From assembly GCA_030765055.1 (NCBI GenBank), contig CM060947.1, forward strand, positions 56,552,891 to 56,616,890: DNA of 64,000 nt, in the 5' to 3' direction. The DNA comes from Mantis religiosa. Its lineage: Eukaryota > Arthropoda > Insecta > Mantodea > Mantidae. Under the pieces are notes generated by a model. That model did not search any database. It saw only the letters and a program-made list of their open reading frames with translations, and had not been told where the DNA came from. Shown piece by piece: positions 11,385 to 22,108 of the stretch. A program made the translations under genes and the position numbers. Position 1 is the first letter of the stretch, and every line of letters starts with the position of its first letter.

Positions 11385-12352
11385 CACTGGGCAAAAAAAA
11401 AAATGTTTCGAGCACTTCATGAGGCAATTCCTACCAATTTTGGGTTGAGGAAAACAAATATGCCAATGAAAAATTTTTATTAGCTCTAATTTCTATGATA
11501 TATACAAGGTGGAAGTATTACATATTAACGGACTGAGACAAAAGGATACATTTTAATTACATACATGCTAACAACGATGAAATTGCATTTGATTTTTTAA
11601 CTGGTAATTACATGCTAAGAGTTCTAAATTGTTGGAAGAATACTTCACAGATAGTCGTGTCTGAAGAGAATAATGTGGTGGCCTATTGACTTTGTCGTCT
11701 TTTAGCTTGCCTCTTGTGATGGAGTTCCGCAGAATCCCTATACAAAGACCAACAGTAATCCGCAAGCATTACTTCATTCCAACGGCCCTGATATCTTTGT
11801 TCCATAACAGAAATGTCTTGATGGAATCTCTCCCCATGTTCATCACTAACAGCTCCACAACTAGGAGGGAAAAAGTCTAAGTGGGAGTGGAGAAAATGGA
11901 TCTTAAGGGACATGTTGCATCCAAGGTTACGGTATTTTTGCAGGAGCACTGTCACCAAATGTTTGTAGTTGTCATCTCTTTTATTGCCTAAAAATCCATG
12001 AACCCTTGAAGGCTTCCCAAGCTTCCTTTACTTTCCCTTCCAAAATTTGGTCAAATGCAGGATTCATTAGAAGTTCTTTTATTTGTGATCCAATAAAAAT
12101 GTCTCCCGTAACTTTTGCATCACTTAATTTCCAAAATTTCTCTCAGATTGTGTTTTGTTATTTGACAGGTGTGCCAACTCCCCAAAAATATTCCCCTAAA
12201 TTTAAAATCTTCACTCTAAAAAAATGAAATGTCACTTTATCTTCAAAACAAGAGCAATCTATCATTTTTATGGTGATTTTTGAATTCAGCAGATGGAAAT
12301 ACATGTAAATTCACTATTTTTAAGCCCGAAACTTTTTTATTGTTGCCCAGTG
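11385..12352 (-). mobile_element. TIR element with TTA target duplication
   Basis: The ends CACTGGGCAAAAA (left) and the complement of CACTGGGCAACAATAAAAAAG (right) form inverted repeats, extending loosely through AGTTTCG. Both sides carry TTA directly outside, a 3-base duplication of the kind made by PIF/Harbinger-type transposons, though TTA by chance is possible. The 968-base interior holds a minus-strand protein fragment described separately. The superfamily is not certain. Confidence 0.6.
11684..12165 (-). pseudogene. Conserved FHQD-type ORF fragment, unknown function
   Basis: Read on the minus strand, two frames join into one protein-like stretch. It runs from KVTGDIFIGSQIKELLMNP (near 12110), through NLGCNMSLKIHFLHSHLDFF (near 11900), to GAVSDEHGERFHQDISVME and YQGRWNEVMLADYCWSL (about 11735-11860). 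I recognise this motif series from many uncharacterised, repeatedly duplicated animal sequences that are thought to be carried by transposons; that is memory, not a search. At least one frameshift lies near 11960. The 3' end is KRQAKRRQSQ and a stop. Its molecular function is unknown. Confidence 0.6.
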
Positions 12353-13445
12353 TTATAGGTGCGTTTTTCTCTCATGGTCATGCAATGAGTGTGGAATTCC
12401 GAGGCCATTACATAACCACATGATTTAAAAAAATCTATTCCGCTAGCCTTCTTGTAGCTACAACAAAATGTATGAAATGTTTATTAAAACCTCTTCCCAC
12501 TAACTGGAAATAAAAAAAAAAATTGTAAAAGACTATGAGGGAAGAAAATCATAAGTATGTTACAATAAGATTTATTTTTAGAGAGATTCACGGAGTTCCA
12601 GGCCAGTGAACTCCACTATTTAATTGTTGAGTAAAACACAATACTTTCCTATCTTTATACAAGCAAATAGATAGAGAGAGTAAAAATCTGAATCCTCTTA
12701 AAACATATGATATATGTGTCTATCATACTTCAAATAGCTTATATTGTTATTCACCCAAAACTCCGATACCAAAATTTCCACAGAAAAACACGCTTTGAGA
12801 CATTTTTAATAAAACATTTTTTCAGAAAAAAAAACCGTCACGTGCCTCTGTATGAGCTGTGTAACACAAAAGGAAATGCTCGGTTAAATAGTCGTACTAA
12901 TTCGATATTTAAGATCACCATCTTCCAGTAATGCGAGAAGAAAATTTTCAAAGAATTACATCCATTCCAACAACACTTTGGATGGAGAAGCTTTCAAAAA
13001 TTCGGATTTTCTCATAACTGGCTGCAAATATTTTAATAAACAAACATGTTTAAGCCATTTTTATGATAAATCAAACGTATATCTTGGTGGTTGTGTACAT
13101 AATCTGTGAAGTTCTGTTCATTCTGAATGACTTTTTCACAACGCATAAGAAATACATAAAGTATTACTAAATAAAAGCTGCACTTATTAAAAGCACGTAT
13201 TTTTGAGTTATCTGATTTCGAGGCATTTCTTGTACTGCTTTGAGTTTTCCAATGCTTCTACTAGTCTTAAATGGGAAGTCGCTACTTGCTTTCATTCTCT
13301 TGGTCATGCAAAAAAGAACAGATTTTAAATGCATTCTCCTACTCCCATTGTATCTGCAGAAAGTACAACCTATATTGAAATAGTTTTTGCAAATTTATAT
13401 CGATTAGCATTAAGAAGACAGAAAAAAAAAAACCTATTGAAACTT
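12353..13445. other. AT-rich spacer
   Basis: No gene recognised. Near 13110 is a TTCATTCTGAATGACTTTTT member of a diffuse dispersed repeat found across the window. Confidence 0.45.
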
Positions 13446-13459
13446 CTTGTTGTGGAAAG

Positions 13460-13637
13460 AAGGGTTTTTCAATGTCCCCCAACGTTAAGTCATATCCGAC
13501 GATGAATGAAATGGTTGAAATTATGCTCAAATGAGTCCGAGTTGCCTGACAATTCAGGTAACTCGCCCTAACCGAGATTCGAACTCGGGACTTCGAGCGT
13601 GAGGCAGACACGCTACCATCTACGCTATCGAGGCGGG
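13460..13637 (-). mobile_element. SINE family B copy with perfect 14-bp TSD
   Basis: A short family B copy inserted in minus orientation. The perfect 14-base direct repeat CTTGTTGTGGAAAG lies at 13446-13459 and 13638-13651. The head complement ACGCTATCGAGGCGGG and B box complement GATTCGAACTCGGG are intact, while part of the central body (the GGATGAGGTTTTTCC block) is missing. The duplication shows LINE-type target-primed insertion of an already shortened unit. Confidence 0.92.
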
Positions 13638-13651
13638 CTTGTTGTGGAAAG

Positions 13652-14314
13652 TAAATAATTTAAAGGCCAGCACATTATCTCAATTAGCATCAAGTAGATC
13701 GAAAAACGAGCTTTTGTAAGCAAAATTTGTAGCAGACATAAAAATGAACAAGAGAGCTGTTTATTTCATGTCTTTACGATGGAAATCATGTTCTAGTTTT
13801 CCAAACCAGTAGCACTTTGAAAACGGTCTATTTCTGTATAAATGATTCAAGTTAAATATAAATGATTCCATTCATTGTGCGTAATTGCAGTCCATGAATA
13901 AATTTCCGACGAGGTAAAGCAGTTTAATAGAGCAAGACACCTGTATAGAACGACTCTTACTTCATATGAGATTACAACACAATGCACTGTAAACTGGTTC
14001 TCTCTATTTATGAATCGTACAATTTGCATGTATAAATATGTGGGTGTTGCTTTCTTACACCAACGTGTCTCTGCAGGAACTGGTTCCAGCCGTAACTGAT
14101 GTAATGTGTTGCAGCACATTGGCTATTTCTCACAATCTTCCTTTATGTAACGAATGTGGACTGATAACATCCCAACATCTTGCATTCCCAGACATCTTTT
14201 TTTCATCCCCTACAAAATGTTCTAGAAAGCAGAGGAAGTATTCTAACACCACCAAAACTTTGATGTCCAGATATCACAAGTACCTTCGAGACGCCATGAA
14301 TGTAATTAAAAACT
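13652..14314. other. Spacer without recognised gene
   Basis: AT-rich. A 107-codon plus-strand open frame at 14038-14361 runs into the next mariner's end and shows no family motif. It is taken as incidental. Confidence 0.45.
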
Positions 14315-15655
14315 GGGTGGGTCAAAAAGTAATGCCTCCTATGTTTTCCTTAAATAAGTAAAGTTATGTGAAAACCTTGAATTTGGCGCAATTCCTCAAA
14401 CCTTCTTCTCCAATCCCCTGCAGTAGTAACTTCCTAAGTCAACAGGTGGGAGCACTGCATCCTCATGCAAACTGGCTGACATCGACATTCGTATTAGACA
14501 GCGTTCTGTGATTGTATTTTTGACTGCGGAAGGTGAAATGCCAATTCGCATTCACGAAAGGCTAAAAAACGTGTATGGTGATGCAACGGGGGAAGTCAGC
14601 AATGTTAGACGATGGGTCCGTCGCTGTAACGAAGCTGAAGGGCAAACACCATTCGCAGATGAAAAGCGAAGCGGCAGGCCGGTAACTGCAGTGACTCCAT
14701 GCAACATTCAGCGAGTCGATGACATCATTCGTGGTGATCGCCGGGTAACAACAGGTGAATTGTGTCGCATTACCTCCCTCAGTAAAGGTAGTGTGAAGAC
14801 GCTTATTCAACAGCTGAGTTACTCAAAAGTTTGTTCACGTTGGGTACCAAGAATGTTAACCGCCCAAAACAAAGAAACAAGGAAAACAATAGTCTCCGAA
14901 CACTTGCAGCGCTTCAATTTGGAGGGAGAGGAGTTTCTGGAAAAAATTGTTACTGGAGACGAAACGTGGGTTCATTTTTTGAATCTGTATCAAAGAGGCA
15001 GTCAATGGAATGGCATCACACAACGTCACCGAAGAAAAAAAATTTCAAAACTCAGCGGCCGGCAGGGAAAGTTATGGCGACAGTGTTTTGGGATGCAGAG
15101 GCTGTGCTTGTGATTCATTTTTTTTTTTTTTTTTTTTTTTGGAGCAGGGATGCACAATAGATTTTGTCCAATACGTCAGAACTCTCAGAAAGCTGAAAGC
15201 ACGTCTTCGCCGAGTTCGCCCAACAAAAACTATGGCGGATGTTCTTCTTTTGCATGGCAATGCAAGACCACACACCAGCCGTTACACCACTGCAGGAATT
15301 GAGAAATTGGGATAGCAAGTCTTACCTCACCCCCCATACAGCTCTGACTTGGCACCATCAGACTTCCATCTGTTCGGGCCACTAAAGGAAACTCATCGAG
15401 GGATTCATTTTGAAGATGAGGAGGCTGTGAAAACGTCCGTGCGTCAATGGCTTAGGAAGCAAGACCGTGTGGTTTACCACACTGGGATACACGCCCTAGT
15501 TAAAAGGAGGACCAAAACTGTGGAAAAGGGCGGAGATTATACTGAATATTAACAAATTAATCGTCAATGTTGTAGTTTTCAAGTTATGTAAATTGGATTA
15601 AATTTTTTAGATAATCACAAGAGAAAAAAATAGGAGGCATTTTTTTGACCCACCC
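14315..15655 (+). mobile_element. Mariner-family transposon, near full length, dead
   Basis: The terminal inverted repeats begin GGGTGGGTCAAAAAGTAATG at left, and the right end is its complement with a small gap. Length is 1341 bases, normal for mariner. It encloses one transposase gene on the plus strand with frameshifts and a poly-T insertion. The TA duplication is not evident at the present edges. Confidence 0.85.
14508..15552 (+). pseudogene. Mariner transposase with frameshifts and poly-T insert
   Basis: The N-terminal DNA-binding part (MPIRIHERLKNVYGD, then RRVTTGELCRITSLSKGSV) is open from 14508. It continues through WVPRMLTAQNK to the first catalytic motif, TGDETWVHF, near 14955-14980. 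A frameshift near 14980 moves the frame to the stretch from MEWHHTTSPKKK to AGKVMATVFWD. A run of about 23 T at 15117-15140 then breaks it again. The second catalytic motif reads LLLHGNARPHTS, with glycine where the family has aspartate, and the third is APSDFHLFGPLK. The end is a tyrosine-rich tail stopping at 15552. It is inactive by both frame and catalytic loss. Confidence 0.85.
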
Positions 15656-16652
15656 TTGGATATAAAAATCATAACTCAAAAATAAATAAAAATATTATTC
15701 ATTTCCAATTACAATTTAAGTTCACTGGTTTCCTATAGTGTCCCATGAAGATCTGACATAAACAAGTTTTAAAGAGATGAATACTTTTGTGTAATAGCTA
15801 CGTATGATTTCGTGTGTGTCTTGAAGTTTACTGGTTATACAAAAGTTACCCAGAATGAAGAGATTTTAAAGGCTATTCCCTGATAATTCAACATATATAT
15901 TTAATTTCTCATGAAAATAAACTAAACGTATGATACTTTAAACAAAAGCTCAAGCCGTTTTTGATAAATTGAAATTTTTGGAGAAAAAAATTGCATGTTA
16001 AGGACAGTTTGATGCTAGGGTTTTGAATGCCTTCTTGTGACGCTTTTGGAAAATGCTGAACTTAAAAACCAAGCTTGGTATTTAATCAACTTTGTAATAT
16101 GTACTTGCCAGACAGTTTCTTCTAAAACTGCATTTATAATGGAAGTTTTGTGTACATTTTTTGGCTGAATGTCTTCTACATGTTAGAGAATGTAAAATAT
16201 AATATGCAGCTCATGGAGTGGAGTAGATCTAAAAATCTAAATAAATGCCAGAAGTTGAGTTCATTTCATTTGCTTCAACCTGTGTTGACCTCAAGTTACC
16301 TGTAAAAATCAGTAAATACAACTAGGGCTCAACAGTGGTACTATACGTCGCATGCTCAAGGCTCCGCCATTAGCGTTACAATGCGACCAGCACAAAGTTA
16401 ACAAGGTAAGAAGTTTTTATAAAAGCTCAAAGTTTTGAAATTATAATGTAGTCGACCAAAAACAAGTCGAACGCAACTTGACCATAATAATACAATTGTT
16501 AACTTCACTATAGTCCGTTTTATACACATAATCGCGTGTTGTTACTTTCATTATACTCTTATTGCATAAATGTAGTATTAATACATGTCATTTTAACAAA
16601 AGAATATGGGAACAATTTACATGGAAAAGATAAACACAGATTTCTTTTGTTT
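15656..16652. other. AT-rich spacer with dispersed-repeat pieces
   Basis: No gene. At 15820-15870 an inverted member of the GTTTACTGGTTATACAAAAG repeat, and at 16045-16090 a member of the CCAAGCTTGGTATTTAATC repeat. Confidence 0.45.
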
Positions 16653-16806
16653 GTGTCCTCCAACGTTACGTCATATTGGACGATGAATAAAATGAAGCTC
16701 AAATGAGCCCAGAGTCCACAGAACTTAGAATTACCTGACGTTCATTTTCAGAATAAGGGAAAGTCCCGGAAAAAGCCGTAGCCAGATTAATTCACTCTGG
16801 GATTGG
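16653..16806 (-). mobile_element. SINE family B, 3' half, outer layer of nest
   Basis: Reverse-oriented 3' body of family B (GTCCTCCAACGTTACGTC, then TGAGCCCAGAGTCCA). It runs to TTAATTCACTCTGG, where it is cut by SINE-C. The rest of the copy resumes at 17665. A similar ATTCACTCTG-GGGATT string on both sides of the insert is the probable duplication made by SINE-C. Confidence 0.85.
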
Positions 16807-17402
16807 GATTTCATTACGGAGGGGATTCGGTACGCAGGCCACCATTATGGGTTCGTTGTTCCTATGTCCCCAAGTGCGGGCACGGGAGGAAGGATGAGAC
16901 AGAGGGCGGCCGACCCAAGGAGCCACGACAGTACAGAGGGCAGGGTCCTTACAGTTTACTTGGACAGGCCAGGACAAGGAATCCGGTCCTCTGCAGCGGG
17001 ATGGCAACGAGCCCAGCCGCAGAGCCTTAACGGTCTCATGCAGGCGATCCGAGCCCCGAAGGTCCCTGGCTGGCGGTCCCGAAATGTTCCCAGCAGAGGA
17101 GCGGAGACCGGCAATCGTCCTACCGGAGGAGGAAGTAGTTTTCCTCGGAGCATATCATCTCACCATGCACCGCCGAGACCCCCGCCGACACTTCTATCCT
17201 GAAAGAGACCACATGAAATAATAATGAAGATGAAATGGAGGGACAGGAAATTCGGGGGATGTAATTAACCCACCCAGCATTCACCTAGCGACCCGGAAAG
17301 CCTCCGAGAAACCCATGGGGCAGGTAGGTCGGCCACGGGAATCGAACCCGGGCCTCCCGAATGCGAGCCACATACGAAACTGCCTGAGCCATCCCTTCGG
17401 CC
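16800..17402 (-). mobile_element. SINE family C, full-length copy, middle layer of nest
   Basis: Full-length family C in minus orientation, about 600 bases, long for a SINE. The tRNA-like head complement is at 17320-17402, containing the B box complement ATCGAACCCGGGCC. The central block GTCGGCGGGGGTCTCGGCGG (complement) and the 3' block ending GGAATTTCATTACGG are in order. This copy defines the intact order of the family and lets the split copy at 46010-47762 be read. Confidence 0.85.
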
Positions 17403-17648
17403 GCGCCGTGGCTCAGTGGTTAGACCGCTTGGCTCTCACCAAGGCGGCCCGGGGTCGATCCTAGGCGACCGCAAAGTGAGATTTATGGTGGACAACACGG
17501 CGCTGGGGCGGGTTTTCTCCGGGATCTCCGGTTTCCCCCGTCATCTCATTCCACCGGTGCTCCATCTTCATCTCATGTATCATCAGTCATCACCTGCGGT
17601 GCCGTATGTAGTAAAAGCGGGCGTTAAACACTACACATTTCATTTTTT
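17403..17648 (+). mobile_element. SINE family A, innermost layer of nest
   Basis: Full-length family A: head GCGCCGTGGCTCAGTGGTTA, B box GGGGTCGATCC, body TGGTGGACAACACGGCGCTG, end CACTACACATTTCATTTTTT. It sits in the head of the SINE-C copy and is flanked by GAGCCATCCCTTCGG (17386-17400) and GAGCCATCCCGCTCGG (17649-17664), a near-perfect 15-base duplication. Confidence 0.9.
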
Positions 17649-17664
17649 GAGCCATCCCGCTCGG

Positions 17665-17748
17665 TAACTCACTCTGACTGGGATTTGAGCTGGGGACCTC
17701 TTGAACGAGCGGTGGACACGGTACTACCTACGCTACAGGACGGACGAA
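17665..17748 (-). mobile_element. SINE family B, head half of split copy
   Basis: The tRNA-like head of the SINE-B copy begun at 16653: TAACTCACTCTGACTGGGAT, then GACCTCTTGAACGAGCG and CTACCTACGCTACAGG in minus orientation. It closes the outer layer of the nest. Confidence 0.8.
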
Positions 17749-20225
17749 CAGCAGACAGAGAAATGCTGATGTGCATCTCAATGGAAGGATGATTTCACTG
17801 TTTCTTTAATTCTATACCCACACAAATTGGGAGCTCTTAGTCCTTCCCGTATTTCCAATGATTATAGAATAAATCTCTTTCCTGCCAGTTATGTAACGTC
17901 GAAGAGGATATGCCATACAGTTTCCTGTTGCAACAGAAGTGTTCATCCTTGTAGAGTTCTACTTGAGGCACACGTTTCCTGAATTCCTCTTCTGTCCAAT
18001 GTTTGTTAGGTTAGTCGCCATATGAGTTTTTGTTTACATAGCCCAGGTTTTACCTAGTTTTTGGTAGTTGGGTTCAGGGATAACATACGGTATCTCGCTA
18101 GCCAACTGATCAGTAACTGCATGTCCATAAATGCCCTGGCCTCACCACTTTTCGAAGCTGTTGCGGAATGGTAGGGGAGTCAGGATATTTAGACATCTGC
18201 ATACCAATTCACCTGATTTAAGGAAACTAAGAGCCTAAATAAGACCTCAACAAGACCATACTGGTTCACTGTGAGCCGGTATGGTGTCACTTATACCAGT
18301 TTGAGCACCGCTTTGCCCGCGGTTTAACATTTCTGCGTAGGTTAAGGAAGCCATACTGAGCGACTTGGCTTGAGAAGCTGTAATTTCAAGTCAGTGAATT
18401 AATTTGCCCCACAAACTGGTTTGCAAAATTACAGGTTCAATATTTGTAAAACGCTCTCAGGCGACTTCTGTGTTTATATTTTAATTGGACAACAGGTTTT
18501 ACTTCGGCAATTTTATAGCAATCAAATGAAAAATTGTACTTCAGGAGCATTTTCTGCAACACTGTAATAATCTTGTTTATTACGTTTAGAAAATGCATCG
18601 AGTTGAACTGCATGGCCTCCTTTCTCTGCCATTAACGTAAATTGGAGGTCAGGTTATTGCATTCAGTTACTAAATACCCGCCCAGGTGTAATGTGTGAGG
18701 CTCGTTTTCGGGAAGCCTGAGTTCTTAGAGAAATATTAGAATGATTTATCATTTACCATGATTTCCTTGGCATTATTTTCCTTTTCACCTTTCCATAGGT
18801 CATATCTTGCTTCTAAGTTTCCTAGCGTATGGTAATCGCAGGGATACATATTCAAACGAAAGAGTATTAAACAGAGGGCTGCTTGGTTGACGGGTTGCCT
18901 TATAAGATCAATATTTCTACAAATAAGTTCTAAGGACATATTAAATAAATAATTACATTAAATAAGTTCTATGTGTTAAAATCAATGCAAAGAAAAAAGG
19001 GTTACAGTTAATGAAGAAATAACAAGTCCCTAGTCTATGCCTGTTGAGGAAAAGCAATTTACTTATACGTCGGAGTAGCTAGTCAATTAGGAGTTCCTGT
19101 GAATTTAGTCAACAACAAATTCACTACCTCAAAATTTGGGTAGTTACAATTCAGTAAATTACCTTCAAATTCACATCCTGCTGTTTCAGGAATTTAGACA
19201 AGGAAAAGAATTTCTGGAATTTTTCAACTCACAGAGAAAAAATTCCGTATTCTTGTATCTTTCATTTTTCTCAAATATATGTAAGACGGTTTTGATTACC
19301 TGTACATTTTAAACATTTAACACTTTTTCATTACAATTGTAATGGATATCTTAAATTTTCTGGTAACAGCCCTTGAAATCCTGTTTACTCTGAATTATTT
19401 TTACATAACTGATAAACCGTAAAATATAGACAAAGTCTCACCCTACATAAAATACCTATAGATCTCGTAGAAACACAAACTTCGTATTAAATATATAATT
19501 TCTGGGGGATAACTATTTTCGATATATTCTTTGTTATGGGTTTGTGCAGGCCATGCAAAGAGAACACAACTTTTGAGCCATACAATAGAGTCATATTTCA
19601 ATCGCTAAAGCTTATCCTCTATACGTCTAGTGTATATACACAAAAAGACAAAAATAAGTCAGATATGTATAGTGAGTGGACTAAGTCCAGAGAATGCTAC
19701 ACATTAGACCCTTTAACAATTTATTTACAGCCGCCTTTTAACTGTTCTGGTTCCTAACACCCCATACCATACTGGGCACAAAACTACTGCTTAATTTTAG
19801 TCAAGGGCCTCTGCCTCAGGTTTGAGGTTCTTCCTCAATGTGCAGTGCATCTAGACATGGAACAATTGGATTTATTTCCTCTCCGAAATATAACGTTAAG
19901 CCCGAAAAAAGTCTTTCATCCTCCGCCGGGTTTAAACCCACAAACCTAGGAAACCAGAGGTAGCCTATTATGTTGCTGTTGATTTTATCATACATTATTT
20001 TAATGTATGCTCGTAGTTAGCTTGATTCCGGATAAATGACCTTAGTTAAGTAGTTGCATTTCTGTACCTATGGTTAGAACCTCTGACCATGGTATTAAAT
20101 ATCCACCTCTGTATTTAAATTTAAATAAATCAAGGACACAGGATTTGAAGCCGAGACACAAGGATGCACCACCCGCATCATCTTGCTCCTTGGAAGACAA
20201 GTAACTTAATTTAAATTTCTCTTAC
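17749..20225. other. Spacer without recognised gene
   Basis: Mixed-composition then AT-rich DNA. I see no coding exon with support. At 19378-19470 lies a good member of the dispersed repeat containing ACATAACTGATAAACCGTAA. Confidence 0.45.
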
Positions 20226-20435
20226 AGATGCTGGCTTCTGTGATTCATCCCCAACAGGTGGCAACCCTACCGAGATATGAAAGGCGGACCTTGGAGATGC
20301 AGACATGGAGGACAACAACCCCGATGTGTCAGCTCGAGTCACGAACCAGTTCCTACGCCTACAACATGAAGGTGCGGATCGAGCCTTACCTTTGCTTCTT
20401 GAGGACACAAAGTGTCTGGACCATATCAATTAATA
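20226..20435 (+). pseudogene. Candidate coding exon or pseudogene, unidentified
   Basis: A locally GC-richer block after a pyrimidine tract and acceptor-like TTCTCTTACAG. In one frame it reads DAGFCDSSPTGGNPTEI, a stop, then KADLGDADMEDNNPDVSARV and TNQFLRLQHEGADRALPLLL, ending LEDTKCLDHIN and TAA. The acidic and leucine-rich composition looks protein-like, unlike the neighbours. I do not recognise the family. The in-frame stop at about 20277 argues for a pseudogene or a misread frame. A minus-strand open frame of 72 codons over the same bases is the main rival. Confidence 0.3.
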
Positions 20436-20995
20436 GACAGCATTTAGACATGGTTACTACTGCTCTCCCACCTGCAGAATATGCCAATCGATCTAAACAG
20501 CTGACATCGCCATCACCACTGACGTCATTTCTTTTCATTTAAGGTTTTGTCTTTGATGAAATTTCCAAAATCTAAAATTCAGTTCTACTTATTTGAAATA
20601 TGGGTACACATATCTTTCCACGTTCTCTTCCAATAATGTGTATGTGAACAACATAACTTACGAACGAAAAGTTGTTAAAATATCAAACTTGGTATTTAAG
20701 TTAATGGCAAGACAAGAGATTAGAAAAAAATCTCCAGTTCTATCTTTTAAATCGAAAATGTGTTATAAATTTTTATTTTCTCACAAACGGATCTAATGAT
20801 TTTGATTTAAAAAAAAAATTACAGCCAGAGGTGGTGGGGGAAGGAAAGATGAACAGCTACCAGAAACAAAGTTTGATTGGGAAAACATCGGAAGCATACG
20901 ATGACGCTGCGTTCACAATATACGTTTTAGTACCACTTTGGATTAATTTGGATTAATTTCAAAGATATGCGATAGATAGGGAGATGCTTGGCGGC
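20436..20995. other. AT-rich spacer
   Basis: No gene. Contains ATATCAAACTTGGTATTTAAG at 20681-20701, a member of the dispersed TTTGGTATTTAA repeat. Confidence 0.45.
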
Positions 20996-21007
20996 TTGGC
21001 CGTATGC

Positions 21008-21081
21008 ATGGTAGCCGAGCGGTAAAGCGCATGTGTCTCGTAAGTGGACAAACATGAGTTCGAATCCCTGATGGTGCATGT
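21008..21081 (+). repeat. tRNA-like sequence, probable SINE head
   Basis: GCATGGTAGCCGAGCGGTAA resembles the A-box region of class II tRNAs, and GAGTTCGAATCCCTGATGG is a good B box. The outer ends pair only partly and the anticodon arm does not fold properly, so a functional tRNA gene is unlikely. A related inverted string lies at 22465-22535. Confidence 0.45.
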
Positions 21082-21239
21082 TTCTTTTTACTATTGTTAC
21101 TTTAACAACAATGACTTAAGTTTTTCTTGCAAAAGATAAATAATATTATTTTGAACACACTCATTCATAAAAATACAAATAACATATTCTTGTCCTTTTC
21201 AAAAAAATGCAATGTAATTATAAAATTAGCTTAATATAG

Positions 21240-21765
21240 AGACCATAGAGGCAACTTTCGGTAGACGACCATCTTGGCAACATGCAAGAGTTACTGGGAA
21301 CGGAGAGTTTAGGAGGCTTTGGCCATTTCCTCCTAGCGGAGCACGCTTAATCGTGATTCTGGATTTCAGTTCAGCTCCTCTTGGAAACCGTACTTATAAA
21401 TGGAAATCCGTCGACTTAAAGAGCACAGATCTATAGAGCTTGATATTCAAGTTTAGTTACGTTTCTTTGACCAAATTAATTTTCTATACTCACCCCATCT
21501 GCTGACCTGGCATTTAATTTACTGAAAACAGTCTTTTGTTCAGTAATGCGAAAATTGATAGTGTTTTGTCTTCGTTTATAGTTGTGTTATATCCAGTGAT
21601 TCATTTGTGGTTATAATATTTAATAAATATCCTGATGAATGGAGAGATGCACGCACCCGAAACGTCGATTTCTAATCGTCTTTTCACCTGGCTTGCTTCC
21701 CGAGAAGAACTGAACATTTTCGTCGCCAGGAAAGCTTCAGGTCTTATTTTACCTTAATATTGGTT
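21240..21765 (+). other. Unclassified segment with hammerhead-like words
   Basis: No protein. At 21632-21638 CTGATGA and at 21658-21663 CGAAAC occur 19 bases apart, followed by GTCGATTTCTAATCG. This spacing of core words is seen in hammerhead ribozymes of some retroelement ends, but I can draw only about two pairs for stem II, so the call is weak. It may be a 3' or 5' terminal piece of a Penelope-like or other retroelement. Confidence 0.25.
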
Positions 21766-21782
21766 AGGCAAATACTCGGGCT

Positions 21783-22108
21783 GTTCTGCGGCGTGACGTA
21801 GCGGGCTAAGGCAGAATGTCTTAGTCCCTGGCCACGGAAAGCGGCCCAGGTTTGATCCTACCCAAGGAGTGCGGATTTTAAATCCCGGGTTAACACCGGC
21901 GCCCACTCAGCATCGAGCTTACGCTAGGTAAGCGGCCCTGGTCACGAAAACCAAAGTTCCGGCTGGGGCATGCCGAGATGCTGACCACATCTCCTCCCCG
22001 TATCGGTTGTATGATCGCCCACCTCTGCCGTGTGTAAGTGAGCGTGAGGTCGGCAGTCGTGTTGATAGGTCTTGGCCCTTTTAGGGCTGTCGCGCCGGGT
22101 TTAAGAAA
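21783..22108 (+). mobile_element. SINE family D copy with 9-bp TSD
   Basis: The tRNA-like head GCGTGACGTAGCGGGCTAAG and B-box-like CAGGTTTGATCC are followed by a GC-rich body (CCGGCGCCCACTCAGCATCG; CCCCGTATCGGTTGTATGAT). The direct repeat ACTCGGGCT flanks it (21774-21782 and 22110-22118). A second copy is at 56743-56990. Confidence 0.85.

Noticed and set aside
21008..21081. True tRNA gene with class II look
   Set aside because: Acceptor stem has a mismatch and two wobbles and no proper anticodon arm can be drawn.
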